Source: Murimonas intestini
GTDB taxonomy: Bacteria > Bacillota > Clostridia > Lachnospirales > Lachnospiraceae
Length of the DNA: 64,000 nucleotides
NCBI RefSeq assembly: GCF_024622195.1
Contig: NZ_JANKBI010000011.1
Coordinates: forward strand, 124,001-188,000
Reading direction: 5' to 3'
A program made the position numbers and the translations under genes. Position 1 is the stretch's first letter, and every line of letters begins with the position of its first letter. The notes below the pieces were generated by a model. The model saw only the letters and a program-made list of their open reading frames with translations, searched no databases and had not been told where the DNA came from. Of this stretch, positions 41,783-50,668 are shown piece by piece.

Positions 41783-42887
41783 TAAAATTTCAAGCCCGGT
41801 GGATTATGGCGGAATACAATTAAAAAACAGGATCATTTTTGCCCCCACTACTATGGGCTTAAAAAAAGATGAATACTTAAAAAAGCTTCAGAAGATCGCC
41901 TGTGGAGGATGTGCAATGATCATTATCGGTGATGTGCCGGTGGGGAGGGGCGGCTTTGGCCAGAACCTTTTCACAGGCAAAGGACAGGAATATTACCGGA
42001 CTCTGACAGAAACTATCCATCAGGGAGATTGTCTTGCCTGTGCACAATTACACCAATCCGATTCCAATTTCCGTTCAATGATCAAATACATCCCCGGAGT
42101 GCTGAGCAAGAAAATCAGCATGGAACAGCTCCGTCCCTTGCTCAACAAGGAGGTAGGCCCATATATATCGGAAATGCCTGAAAAAAAGATACAAAAGATA
42201 ATCACATCATTTGGAAAAGCTGCTGTCCAGGCACAAACTCTGGGATTCGATATGGTCCAGATTCACGGTGACAGAATGTGCGGCAGTTTTAGTTCAACCG
42301 TCTTTAACCACCGGGCTGATAAATATGGCGGAACCATACAGAACCGTGCCCGCTTTGCAGTGGAGGCAGTACGTGAGGTGAGAAAGAATTTACCGGATAT
42401 TCCAATTGATTATAAGCTGGTTATCAGACAGAAAAATCCTGATTATGGCAATGCAGGCGTTCTCCCCGAAGAACTGGAGGAATTTGTTCCCATGCTGGAG
42501 GAAGCGGGTGTCACCAGCTTTCACGTGACTCTGGCAAACCACTCTGACTTATCAGATACCATACCCCCTGCCTCCCATCCTGTCTTTGGAGGAGAAGGCT
42601 GTTTCCTGGGTTATTGTGATATGGTAAAGAAATACACAAAACTGCCAATTTGCGGCGTGGGAGGATTAACTTCCCCTGATTTTATAGAACAGCAGCTCTC
42701 TTCCGGCCGCATCGACTGCGCCGCCATGAGCAGGCAGCTGATCGCTGATCCTGACTGGCCTCAGAAGGTTATAGAAAATCATCCCGAGAAGATCCGGCGA
42801 TGTATCCGCTGCAATAAGAAATGTCTGGGAGGTATGATGGAGCATACGGGAGTTCATTGTATTTATGAGAAGGGAATGCTGAAATAA
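41775..42887 (+). CDS. Old-yellow-enzyme-type flavin oxidoreductase, short form
   Basis: 370 residues from the ATG at 41775, inside the end of the MarR gene. It is an FMN TIM-barrel of the OYE/2,4-dienoyl-CoA reductase family: LKNRIIFAPTTMGL, FDMVQIHGDRMCGSFSSTVFNHR, ADKYGGTIQNRARFAVEAV, PICGVGGLTSP and MSRQLIADPDWPQK. The C-terminus has CIRCNKKC plus a further Cys, the iron-sulfur motif that in dienoyl-CoA reductases leads into FAD and NAD domains. Those domains are missing here. The canonical HGAHGY motif is HGDRMC. The substrate is unknown; an enone or quinone is typical. Confidence 0.88.
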   Translation: MNDKISSPVDYGGIQLKNRIIFAPTTMGLKKDEYLKKLQKIACGGCAMIIIGDVPVGRGGFGQNLFTGKGQEYYRTLTETIHQGDCLACAQLHQSDSNFRSMIKYIPGVLSKKISMEQLRPLLNKEVGPYISEMPEKKIQKIITSFGKAAVQAQTLGFDMVQIHGDRMCGSFSSTVFNHRADKYGGTIQNRARFAVEAVREVRKNLPDIPIDYKLVIRQKNPDYGNAGVLPEELEEFVPMLEEAGVTSFHVTLANHSDLSDTIPPASHPVFGGEGCFLGYCDMVKKYTKLPICGVGGLTSPDFIEQQLSSGRIDCAAMSRQLIADPDWPQKVIENHPEKIRRCIRCNKKCLGGMMEHTGVHCIYEKGMLK

Positions 42888-42922
42888 AAAAAGACCGGAA
42901 TCCCATAAAATAAGGATTCCGG
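42885..42922 (-). terminator. Terminator of the tRNA-Pro gene
   Basis: On the minus strand a perfect 9-bp stem CCGGAATCC/GGATTCCGG (42922-42914 and 42903-42895) with a 10-nt loop is followed by a run of T (42893-42886). It also overlaps the 3' end of the oxidoreductase gene and may serve both directions. Confidence 0.8.
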
Positions 42923-42938
42923 CGCCCCTGCCAAGGAG

Positions 42939-43012
42939 TCGATGCGACAGGATTTGAACCTGCGACCTCTGCGTCCCGAACGCAGCGCTCTACCAAGCTG
43001 AGCCACGCATCG
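42939..43012 (-). tRNA. tRNA-Pro (anticodon CGG)
   Basis: A 74-nt cloverleaf on the minus strand. The acceptor stem is CGATGCG/CGCATCG with discriminator A, the D-arm is GCTCAGCTTGGTAGAGC, the anticodon stem CTGCG/CGCAG encloses TTCGGGA with anticodon CGG, and the T-arm is CAGGTTCAAATCCTG. CCA is not encoded. Confidence 0.95.
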
Positions 43013-43185
43013 TTAAAAATTGTCATAACCTGTAACAGCTTTATCATTATAGCATCGGTCTGCTTAAAAATCAAGTATTTCTTCAAATTTTTCTAAGATT
43101 ATTTTGATGCTGTTTTTTACTCATCAGCAGGTCTGTGCAGTACTGCACAGACCGCAAGAAAATGATTCAAAAGAACAAAAACACT

Positions 43186-43901
43186 TTATCCCACCATCAG
43201 CGCAGGATTCAATTTACTGTCTGTGCTTTTGATGTCAAGCAGCTGAATACTTTTCCTTTTAATCTTTATAACCTTCTCCTCTTCCAGCTTCTTCAGCAGC
43301 CTGGATATTACTTCTCTGGAAGATGCCAGTTCCTCAGCCAGCCGTTCATGAGTGACCGGAATCGTATCCGTCTTATATAAAATACAGTATTCAAAAAGCT
43401 TTTTCTTTAATCTTTCTTTCAGAGAAAGGAAACTCAAGTCATTGATCAGCTCCAGCAGCTTGCCGACCATTTCCATATAGCAGTGATACTGCCACTTTCT
43501 CATACTTGCGCATTCATCATATATCTGCATGCTTAAACGGTCCGGTATATAACAAAGCTCCGTCTTTCCGACACATATAGCTTCTATGCTGTAGATCAAG
43601 GAATCCAGGCAGCCTTTCGGCAGGATGAAACCTGAATTCTCAGCAGTGATCTTTAACAGAACGATCGTCTTGCCCTCCACATCACGCATAACAAGATGAA
43701 TTTCCCCCTTCAGCAGAGTCCATATCTTTTTTCCGCCGAAAAATTCATCCATGTCAATATCTTCAGAATCTTGAAATTTACATAACACTATTTTGTTTTT
43801 AATTTGTTCTTTTGTGGAAGATTTTAGATTATTTAAATCCCCCCCCCCCAAGATTTCTTACAATTTAAATAGCTATCAGAATTTAATATGCTCTTCTCCA
43901 T
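43186..43901 (-). CDS. Crp/Fnr-family regulator interrupted by a G11 tract (phase-variable candidate)
   Basis: The main frame encodes a cyclic-nucleotide-binding-like beta barrel (TLLKGEIHLVMRDVEGKTIV) and a C-terminal helix-turn-helix, with SREVISRLLKKLEEE as recognition helix. That frame is open only from a TTG at 43851 without an RBS. A perfect Shine-Dalgarno sequence (GGGAGG, 43914-43909) lies 7 nt before an ATG at 43901, which starts MEKSILNSDSYLNCKKSW and then enters a run of 11 G (43849-43839). With 11 G it reaches a stop 5 codons later; with 9 or 12 it joins the regulator frame. In this sequence the gene is therefore off, or made weakly from the TTG. Confidence 0.8.
43839..43849 (-). 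repeat. Homopolymeric G11 (C11) tract
   Basis: Eleven consecutive G on the minus strand lie within the 5' coding part of the Crp/Fnr gene, about 50 nt after the likely ATG. This is the only such tract noticed in a window of moderate GC, and it is of a length prone to slipped-strand mispairing. Confidence 0.9.
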
Positions 43902-44161
43902 TTGTCGCCCTCCCGATACTACAATAATACCTTTTACGTCATCCCAATTAGAATCTAAAGCTGATCATACCCTCTCCGGCACCTGCCCCCTTCTCCTTTC
44001 ATCGGCATATTTATTAAGAAACTATTTTCTTAAAATGTTTTCTTATAATATAATACTATACTTTTTCATTCTTTGTCAATGGTATTCTGGAAGTTTTTGT
44101 CATTTTATCCAGTATCAGATGCTTTTTTTCATTCACTTTGCCACCACTTTACCCATTATTA

Positions 44162-44190
44162 TTGACAAACATAATCTTTTGTCACATAAT
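44162..44190 (+). promoter_or_regulatory. Promoter of the LacI-ribokinase gene
   Basis: TTGACA (44162-44167), 17-bp spacer, CATAAT (44185-44190), about 80 nt before the start. The remainder of the 371-nt intergenic region (43902-44272) is AT-rich and shows no other clear element. Confidence 0.6.
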
Positions 44191-44272
44191 ATTAGTAAAT
44201 AATGCGGCCGTCCCATTTCAGAGGATTACTGGCTTTGACAGCCAACACTAAACTATCATGAGGTATTTAACT

Positions 44273-46201
44273 ATGACGATAAAAGATATAGCCAAACTGG
44301 CAGGTGTATCCATTTCTACTGTTTCGAAAATCATAAATGGGAAGGATGAACATATTAATTCTCAGACACGTACAAGGGTGCTGCAGATTGTTAAGGAATA
44401 TAATTTTACCCCCTATGGTACAGTCAAAAATGCGCCGGGTGCGAAAAAATTTTTACTGGGTGTCCTGCTTAGATCTTCCGAAAAATCCAGCCTTATGCTG
44501 AGCGGCATTTTACAGACAGCCCAGGAACACGGTTATGGGATTTTATTGCTGGACAGCCTGGGGGACAGCAGTCTGGAGGCAAAGCATATCACCGTTCTCT
44601 GCAAAAATCAGGTAGATGGCGTTCTTTGGGAGCCTGTATCCGCAAACAGTCATGTTTTCAGCCAGGACCTTGCCAGGCAGATGATTCCGTTCTGCTTTCT
44701 AAACAGCACTCTTCAGACTCCTTCTTTCTTGATCGACTTTACGCAGCTGGGATATATACTAACACAGAAATTAATTGAGAAGAAACATTCAAATATTGCC
44801 TGTCTTTTGAAAGAAAACAGTATCCGCTCCGAGCCGTTTCTGGAAGGTTTCCGTAAATGCCTGTATGATAACCAGATCCCCTATTCAGATGAGATGATAT
44901 TTTACACGCCGGATGGGGATTTCATGCAGAGGATGATCCAGTATAATATCACAGGCGCAGTGAGCACGCACTTTGAAGCCTCCCTGGCCTTATATGAGAC
45001 AATGGCAAAACAGCACTACGATATACCTTCCAATTTTTCACTTATCAGCCTGAAAGGGGGACGCTACGAGGATGCATACCATCCTTCTATTTCCAGCGTT
45101 CAGATTCCTTTCTATGAATTCGGGTGCCATACATGCCGCCAGCTCATACAGATCTGTGAAAAATCAGCTTCATCCCGGCCTGAGTATTTATTTCTTCCTC
45201 CCTGCAGCCTCAACCATGAACAAAGCATCAGCCAGCCGGCTTTTCTAAAAGAAAAGATCTTTATTTCTGTAGGCAGTATCCACAAAGATATCACATTTAA
45301 TGTCAGTATGCTGCCTCAGCTGGGCAATACCTTAAAGATCCACAATTCAGCCACTTCCATCGGAGGAAAAGGCGCTAACCAGGCAGTGGGCATTGCAAAA
45401 TTAGGTCACACGGTAAGTCTTGTGGGCGCAATCGGAAACGATTTCGAAGCCACCTTTATACTTAATACCCTGGAAAAAGAAAATGTCTCTACCCAGGGCA
45501 TCTACCGCAACAAGAACAGCCGCACAGGCAAGGCTTACATCTATACAGAGAGTGACGGCGAAAGCGCCATAACCATACTCCCCGGGGCTAATGATGACCT
45601 TGTCTCAGCAGATATTGAGAACAGCCTGTATCTCTTCCGCAATGCATGTTTCTGCCTTATATCAAGTGAAATACCGCTGGAAACAGTGATCATGGCGGCC
45701 GAGACTGCCAGACGAAACAATGTCACTACTATTTTCAAGCCATCTGTACTGGAAGAGATGCCTGAGGATCTATATAAAACTATAGACATCATGATCCCAA
45801 ACAAAAAAGAAGCTTCCACGCTCTGTCCAGAATATTCTTCTGTGGAACAGCAGGCGGAATACTTCTTTAACCGTGGTATTCCTGTGGTTATCATCACATT
45901 GGGGCATGAGGGCTGCTATCTGAAGACTCGTGATACTTCCAGATATTTTCCCGCTGTTAACTTAGCCGTAGTGGATACCACAGGAGGCGCTGATGCATTT
46001 ATTTCAGCGCTTGCTTCCTATTTATTTGACGGATATACTCTTGAAAAATCCATACAGATTGCCATGATCGCTGCAGCATTCTGTGTTTCCAGGCAGGGTG
46101 TTTCCTCTGCCCTGATTGATAAAAACAGCCTTGAAGTGTACATTGCAAAAACCAGGCCCCAGCTGCTCATGGCGGATACGCAAAAGGTTATGGCAGAATA
46201 A
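44273..46201 (+). CDS. LacI regulator fused to a ribokinase-type (PfkB) kinase
   Basis: 642 residues from the ATG at 44273, which has GAGG 9 nt upstream. Residues 1-55 are a LacI helix-turn-helix (IKDIAKLAGVSISTVSKIIN), and about 60-320 a periplasmic-binding-like core. From about 328 a complete PfkB kinase follows: IFISVGSIHKDITFNV, GGKGANQAVGIAKLGH, MIPNKKEAS and DTTGGADAFIS (568-578). The catalytic Asp is kept, but the anion hole is GGAD instead of GAGD. The protein could couple sugar phosphorylation to gene control. It lies near the nucleoside/ribose operon, which already has its own kinase. Confidence 0.9.
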   Translation: MTIKDIAKLAGVSISTVSKIINGKDEHINSQTRTRVLQIVKEYNFTPYGTVKNAPGAKKFLLGVLLRSSEKSSLMLSGILQTAQEHGYGILLLDSLGDSSLEAKHITVLCKNQVDGVLWEPVSANSHVFSQDLARQMIPFCFLNSTLQTPSFLIDFTQLGYILTQKLIEKKHSNIACLLKENSIRSEPFLEGFRKCLYDNQIPYSDEMIFYTPDGDFMQRMIQYNITGAVSTHFEASLALYETMAKQHYDIPSNFSLISLKGGRYEDAYHPSISSVQIPFYEFGCHTCRQLIQICEKSASSRPEYLFLPPCSLNHEQSISQPAFLKEKIFISVGSIHKDITFNVSMLPQLGNTLKIHNSATSIGGKGANQAVGIAKLGHTVSLVGAIGNDFEATFILNTLEKENVSTQGIYRNKNSRTGKAYIYTESDGESAITILPGANDDLVSADIENSLYLFRNACFCLISSEIPLETVIMAAETARRNNVTTIFKPSVLEEMPEDLYKTIDIMIPNKKEASTLCPEYSSVEQQAEYFFNRGIPVVIITLGHEGCYLKTRDTSRYFPAVNLAVVDTTGGADAFISALASYLFDGYTLEKSIQIAMIAAAFCVSRQGVSSALIDKNSLEVYIAKTRPQLLMADTQKVMAE

Positions 46202-46219
46202 GTTTTTTGTTTATGGCTG

Positions 46220-47896
46220 TTATTCAGCGGAAGACAGCTTAAAGCGGCTCACCCTGTTTTTTAAAAGCTGAGACTGCCCGTATAGTTCCTCAGAAGCAGC
46301 CGCTGCTTCCTCCGCAGTAGCGGAGTTAGTCTGTACTACCTCCGATATCTGTCCAATGCCTGCGGATACCATCTCTGTCGCATCCGCCTGTTTTTTCGAT
46401 GCCTCCGCTATTTGATTTATTTTAGATATCATTTCATCAGTGCCGCTCACAATGTTCATTAATGAAGCTGCCGTCTTTTCTGCTAATTTCGTTCCGCGTT
46501 CAACCGCAGTAAGGGACTGTTGGATCAATATCTCTGTACTCTTGGACGCATCTGATGATTTTCCGGCCAAATTACGCACTTCCTGGGCCACAACTGAAAA
46601 TCCTCTGCCTGATTCCCCCGCCCGTCCTGCCTCCACAGCTGCGTTGAGCGCCAATATATTTGTCTGGAATCCAATATCATCGATCATCTTGATGATATCT
46701 CTGATCTGTGTGGAGCATGCATTGATCTCCTCCATAGCAGCCTTCATTTCCTGCATTTGCCCGTTACATGCCATAAGATCTGAAGCCATTTCACCTGCCG
46801 CTACTTTTACCAGCTGGGAGTTCTCTGCATTTTCACTCACCTGCCGGGATATTTCTGACATTGTTGCTGCCAGTTCTTCCGCTGAGCTGGCCTGGGAAAT
46901 TACACCTTCAGAAAGCACCTGCGCGCCGCTGGCCACCTGATCAGATCCGCTGGCCACCTGGTCAGAGAACTTATTAATTTCTGATATTGTCTCATTTAAG
47001 GAATTGACCACAACAAAAAGCGCTTCCTGTACAGGCAGAAAATCCCCCTGAAATGCATCATATCTGGGCATATCCAGATTACCGTCAGCCAGCTGCTGCA
47101 TGGCCCTGGAAATCGCATCCATATAATAAAAAATCTTATCTGACATTACACGCATACTGTTAGAAAGACTTCCCAGTTCATCCTTTGACATATATTTAAT
47201 ATGGACCTTCAAATGTCCCTGCGCCATCTGCCTGGATGCAGCCTCCAGCTCCCTGATAGGTCTGGTAATGCTGCGGGCAATATAAATGCCAAAAATGGCG
47301 CTCACAGCTACACTGGCAGCCCCCAATACAGACAACAGAACAATGAATTTCGTCTGGGCAGCACGCAGATTGACGATCAGTGTATCTGCTTTCTCGTCTG
47401 CTATGTTGATGAGTTCATCCAGTTCTGCCTGTGCCTTATGGATGGTAACTACATTGTTGGCTTCCATATAGGCGGCCGCTTCCTCTTTTTGGTTCTGTAT
47501 GGCAAGTTCCAGGACATGCTGGCGCTGGGGCGCAAGTTCATCCAGCGCCGCCTGGAGCCGTTCCACTATTTCCGGATCTCCTAAAAAATCTTTCTGGATA
47601 ACAGGGATCTGTTCTTGAATTTTACTTGCACATACCTTAGTATTCTCCAGGGCTTGTTCTGCGATTTCCTGGTCGGTACTGGATATGGCACGAAACACCG
47701 ATTTCTGCATTGCCTCAAAATTGGAATTCACAGTATTAGCTGCATTGAGCACTTTGAAGGGACCATTATAGAAGACCTCCACCCTTGTCCTTATGCTTAC
47801 TAAATTTCCAACACTCACCGCAATACAGGCGATCAGCAGCGCTAAAATAAAAGCATAAGATATAATAAGTTTCCTACTGACTTTCAAATTCTTCAC
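46220..47896 (-). CDS. Methyl-accepting chemotaxis protein
   Basis: A 558-residue receptor. It has an N-terminal transmembrane helix (ISYAFILALLIACIAVSVGN), a four-helix-bundle extracellular domain rich in Gln/Glu, and a second helix around FIVLLSVLGAASVAVSAIFG. A HAMP domain follows (RSITRPIRELEAASRQMAQG), and the cytoplasmic signalling hairpin has its tip at IGFQTNILALNAAVEAGRAG. No CheW or other chemotaxis genes are nearby. It lies downstream of the Rbs-type permease on the same strand but with its own promoter, and may sense the sugar or nucleoside imported by that system. Confidence 0.95.
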   Translation of the reverse strand: MKNLKVSRKLIISYAFILALLIACIAVSVGNLVSIRTRVEVFYNGPFKVLNAANTVNSNFEAMQKSVFRAISSTDQEIAEQALENTKVCASKIQEQIPVIQKDFLGDPEIVERLQAALDELAPQRQHVLELAIQNQKEEAAAYMEANNVVTIHKAQAELDELINIADEKADTLIVNLRAAQTKFIVLLSVLGAASVAVSAIFGIYIARSITRPIRELEAASRQMAQGHLKVHIKYMSKDELGSLSNSMRVMSDKIFYYMDAISRAMQQLADGNLDMPRYDAFQGDFLPVQEALFVVVNSLNETISEINKFSDQVASGSDQVASGAQVLSEGVISQASSAEELAATMSEISRQVSENAENSQLVKVAAGEMASDLMACNGQMQEMKAAMEEINACSTQIRDIIKMIDDIGFQTNILALNAAVEAGRAGESGRGFSVVAQEVRNLAGKSSDASKSTEILIQQSLTAVERGTKLAEKTAASLMNIVSGTDEMISKINQIAEASKKQADATEMVSAGIGQISEVVQTNSATAEEAAAASEELYGQSQLLKNRVSRFKLSSAE

Positions 47897-48005
47897 AGCT
47901 GCTTTCCTCCTGCCAGCGGCATAATTTTCTGCTGCATAATATCAATATTTATCAGATTTGCCAAACTGTTCTTTTTATTTTTATTGTGTTCATTTAATAT
48001 TTTTT

Positions 48006-48034
48006 ATTATAAACTATGTTCTCAAATAATTCAA
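48006..48034 (-). promoter_or_regulatory. Promoter of the chemotaxis receptor gene
   Basis: On the minus strand TTGAAT (48034-48029), 17 bp, TATAAT (48011-48006), about 110 nt before the ATG. Confidence 0.6.
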
Positions 48035-48075
48035 TAAAATAGTACTTTTTTACCTTTGATTAATCATCCACGCAC

Positions 48076-48102
48076 AAAAGAGCCGCCCTGATCCGGCAGC
48101 TC
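48076..48102 (-). terminator. Terminator of the nucleoside/ribose operon
   Basis: On the minus strand GAGCTGCC and GGCGGCTC pair with one G-T across a 7-nt loop, then TTTTGTG. It is weak but correctly placed after the permease gene. Confidence 0.5.
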
Positions 48103-48132
48103 CCCTGTATATGAATATATTATATATTATTT

Positions 48133-49092
48133 TTATTTCTCTTTCTTTTTAGAGAGCATATTGCCCTGCACAATTTCTATATAAGCCGCAATTACAATTA
48201 CAATACCTGTAACGATGTACTGGTAGAAGGTATCCACACCCATAACCACAAGCCCTACCTTCAGGGCCGAGAACAGAACTGCACCTATCACAGTACCGAA
48301 GATATTTCCTCGTCCTCCTGCCATTGATGTGCCGCCGATAGCCGCAGCTGCGATGGCATCCATCTCATACCCCTGGCCGGTAGACGGGTCGCCTGTGCCC
48401 AGACGGCCGATCATGATCAGCGCCGCCAGTGTTGTCCCCAGCATTCCGATCCCGTACAGCAATGCTTTTGTTCTTTCTACACGCACACCTGAAAGCCTGG
48501 CTGCGTCCTCATTGCCTCCGACTGCATACGCATATGTACCTATTTTCATCTTTTTCAGGACGAAAGTAATGATGATGGCAAACAGGAAGAATACTATGAC
48601 TGAAAATGTAATGACTGACGTTATCTTAAAATTAAATACATTTCTGTAATTGCGAGGCACATTCAACACAGGGAATCCTCCTGTGATCACGTATCCGATA
48701 CCTCTGTAGATCTGCATGGTACCCATGGTCGCGATAAACGGCTGCAGCTTCATGACTCCTACAAGCACACCGTTGATAACTCCCATCAGGAATCCAAGCG
48801 CAAGACACACAACGATCCATATAGGTATGGGCATACCGGCTTTTGCAAGCTGTGCGCCCACGCAGGCAAGCAGCGCCAGTGAAGAGCCAACTGACAGATC
48901 GATCCCTCCTGTAATGATCACACACGTCATACCGATGCCCATCAGTCCGTATGTGACGGACTGTGTTACAATCGTTGCAATGTTGGTTGCAGATAAATAA
49001 GAATGTTCCAGCACGCTGAACAGGATAATCGTGATAAACAGTGCAATCAGGGCGCTCCATTCTCTACGGTATTTTTTATAAATAGCATTCAT
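48133..49092 (-). CDS. rbsC: Ribose-type ABC transporter permease
   Basis: A 319-residue RbsC-type permease with about eight membrane helices. It contains the signature IITGGIDLSVGSSLALLACVG, LQPFIATMGTMQIYRGIGYV and AIAAAAIGGTSMAGGRGNIF. Its start overlaps the stop of the ATPase gene by 4 nt (ATGA). It is last in the operon before the terminator. Confidence 0.95.
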   Translation of the reverse strand: MNAIYKKYRREWSALIALFITIILFSVLEHSYLSATNIATIVTQSVTYGLMGIGMTCVIITGGIDLSVGSSLALLACVGAQLAKAGMPIPIWIVVCLALGFLMGVINGVLVGVMKLQPFIATMGTMQIYRGIGYVITGGFPVLNVPRNYRNVFNFKITSVITFSVIVFFLFAIIITFVLKKMKIGTYAYAVGGNEDAARLSGVRVERTKALLYGIGMLGTTLAALIMIGRLGTGDPSTGQGYEMDAIAAAAIGGTSMAGGRGNIFGTVIGAVLFSALKVGLVVMGVDTFYQYIVTGIVIVIAAYIEIVQGNMLSKKKEK

Positions 49093-50585
49093 GACACATC
49101 CTCCTCCACTGTATAACTCAGGATACTCTCCTCAGAAAATTCATTTTTTGAAAGCTCGCCGGTAATCGCGCCATCACACATTACCAGGATACGGTCGCTC
49201 ATCCCCATAACTTCTGTAAGTTCAGATGAAACCATGATGATCGCAATGCCTTCAGCTGCCATTTTCTCCATCAGAAGATAAATATCCGCCTTAGCTCCTA
49301 TATCTATCCCTTTAGTAGGCTCATCAAAGATCATTACATAGGCATCTGTGGACATCCATCTGGCCAGAATTACCTTCTGGGCGTTTCCGCCTGACAGGCT
49401 CACTGTCATAAAAGAAGGATCATTTGGCTTTAGTCCCACAAGGGCTCCTTTTTCTTTTGCATTCTTATTCTTTTTACCCTCATTTATAACGATTCCCGAC
49501 ATATATTTTTTAAGGCTTGCCAAAGCTATATTATCCATATTATCAAAATTTGGCATGATTCCTTCTTCCTTGCGGTTTTCAGAGATCAATGCGATTCCCT
49601 GCTCAATAGCATCGTGGGGAGATTTACAGTGGATCTCTTTTCCGTTTAAGATCACCTTCCCGCTGCTGTAGGGATCTGCGCCAAAGACGGCACGCATGAC
49701 CTCAGTCCGCCCTGCCCCTACAAGGCCAAAAAATCCAAGTATCTCACCGGGATACAGTTCAAAGCTGATATTGCTGAATGCCTCTCCAGTTATATCTTCC
49801 ACCTTAAGGACCGGAACATCCCCTTTCTTCTGGCATGGCATTGTACGTTTTGCAAACAGAGAGATATCACGCCCCACCATTGCCTGGATCACTTCGTCAC
49901 GTGTTGTCTTATCCATCTCGATCGTTCTGATAAATTTCCCGTCACGCAGCACAGTTGCACGGTCGCACATGCGGAAAATTTCATTCATCTTGTGGCTGAT
50001 ATATAAAATCGTGATTCCTTTACTCTTCAAATCATTAATGATCTTAAAGAGAGTCTCCACCTCTTTGTCACTGAGTGACGAGGTCGGCTCATCAAAAGAG
50101 ATAACGCTGGCATTTACCTCCAGGGCCTTTGCAATAGAAATCATCTGCTTTTGGCCGGCTGAGAGATCACCCATCCTGTCTTTTGGCCTGATATCACAAT
50201 TCAGCCGTTTTAAAAGCTCTGCTGTATCTTCATTCATCTTTTGTTTATTGACAATCCCAAAACGCCCGGGTTCTTTTCCCATAAAGAGATTTTCGGCTAC
50301 TGTCATATCCGGGATACTTACGATCTCCTGATGGACCTTTGCAATGCCGAAATCAATCGCATCTGCTATGCTTGAAAATTTTGCTGCCTTTCCACCGATC
50401 CGGATCTCACCGGATGTTGCCGGAAACACTCCATGCAGTATATTCAGGAGCGTACTCTTTCCCGCTCCATTTTCTCCAATGATCGCATGAATCTCTCCCT
50501 TTCGGATCGAAAAGCTGACATCGTCCAGAGCTTTCTGACCCGGAAAGGTCTTCACTATATGCTCAAATTCGATGTATTTATCCAT
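49089..50585 (-). CDS. rbsA: Ribose-type ABC transporter ATP-binding protein (two domains)
   Basis: A 498-residue tandem ATPase. The first domain has Walker A GENGAGKSTLL, signature LSAGQKQM and Walker B VISFDEPTSS. The second domain has the degenerate Walker A FFGLVGAGRTEVMR, signature SGGNAQKVILARWM and Walker B MIFDEPTKGID. This is the usual RbsA/MglA architecture. It energises import through the RbsC-type permease. A strong hairpin lies between the binding-protein gene and this one. Confidence 0.95.
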   Translation of the reverse strand: MDKYIEFEHIVKTFPGQKALDDVSFSIRKGEIHAIIGENGAGKSTLLNILHGVFPATSGEIRIGGKAAKFSSIADAIDFGIAKVHQEIVSIPDMTVAENLFMGKEPGRFGIVNKQKMNEDTAELLKRLNCDIRPKDRMGDLSAGQKQMISIAKALEVNASVISFDEPTSSLSDKEVETLFKIINDLKSKGITILYISHKMNEIFRMCDRATVLRDGKFIRTIEMDKTTRDEVIQAMVGRDISLFAKRTMPCQKKGDVPVLKVEDITGEAFSNISFELYPGEILGFFGLVGAGRTEVMRAVFGADPYSSGKVILNGKEIHCKSPHDAIEQGIALISENRKEEGIMPNFDNMDNIALASLKKYMSGIVINEGKKNKNAKEKGALVGLKPNDPSFMTVSLSGGNAQKVILARWMSTDAYVMIFDEPTKGIDIGAKADIYLLMEKMAAEGIAIIMVSSELTEVMGMSDRILVMCDGAITGELSKNEFSEESILSYTVEEDVS

Positions 50586-50629
50586 TTATACACCTCCGTT
50601 TGAAGTTCAGAAAACAAACTTAATAAAAT

Positions 50630-50653
50630 GGGGGCGGACATATTACCGCCCCC
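50630..50653 (-). terminator. Intercistronic hairpin (attenuator) between binding protein and ATPase genes
   Basis: A perfect 8-bp GC stem GGGGGCGG/CCGCCCCC with an 8-nt loop, followed on the minus strand by ATTTTATT. It probably reduces read-through or protects the 3' end of the binding-protein message, giving more binding protein than transporter. Confidence 0.65.
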
Positions 50654-50668
50654 GCTATCCATTAATAA

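Noticed and set aside
43839..43851. TTG at 43851 as the true start of the Crp/Fnr gene
   Set aside because: It has no Shine-Dalgarno sequence, lies at the edge of the G run, and a perfect RBS-ATG pair is found 50 nt upstream in a frame that the tract can join.
48632..49060. Minus-strand frame of 142 codons inside the permease gene
   Set aside because: It overlaps the clearly conserved RbsC-type reading frame in another phase and is rich in Cys, His and Arg, as expected of an out-of-frame shadow.
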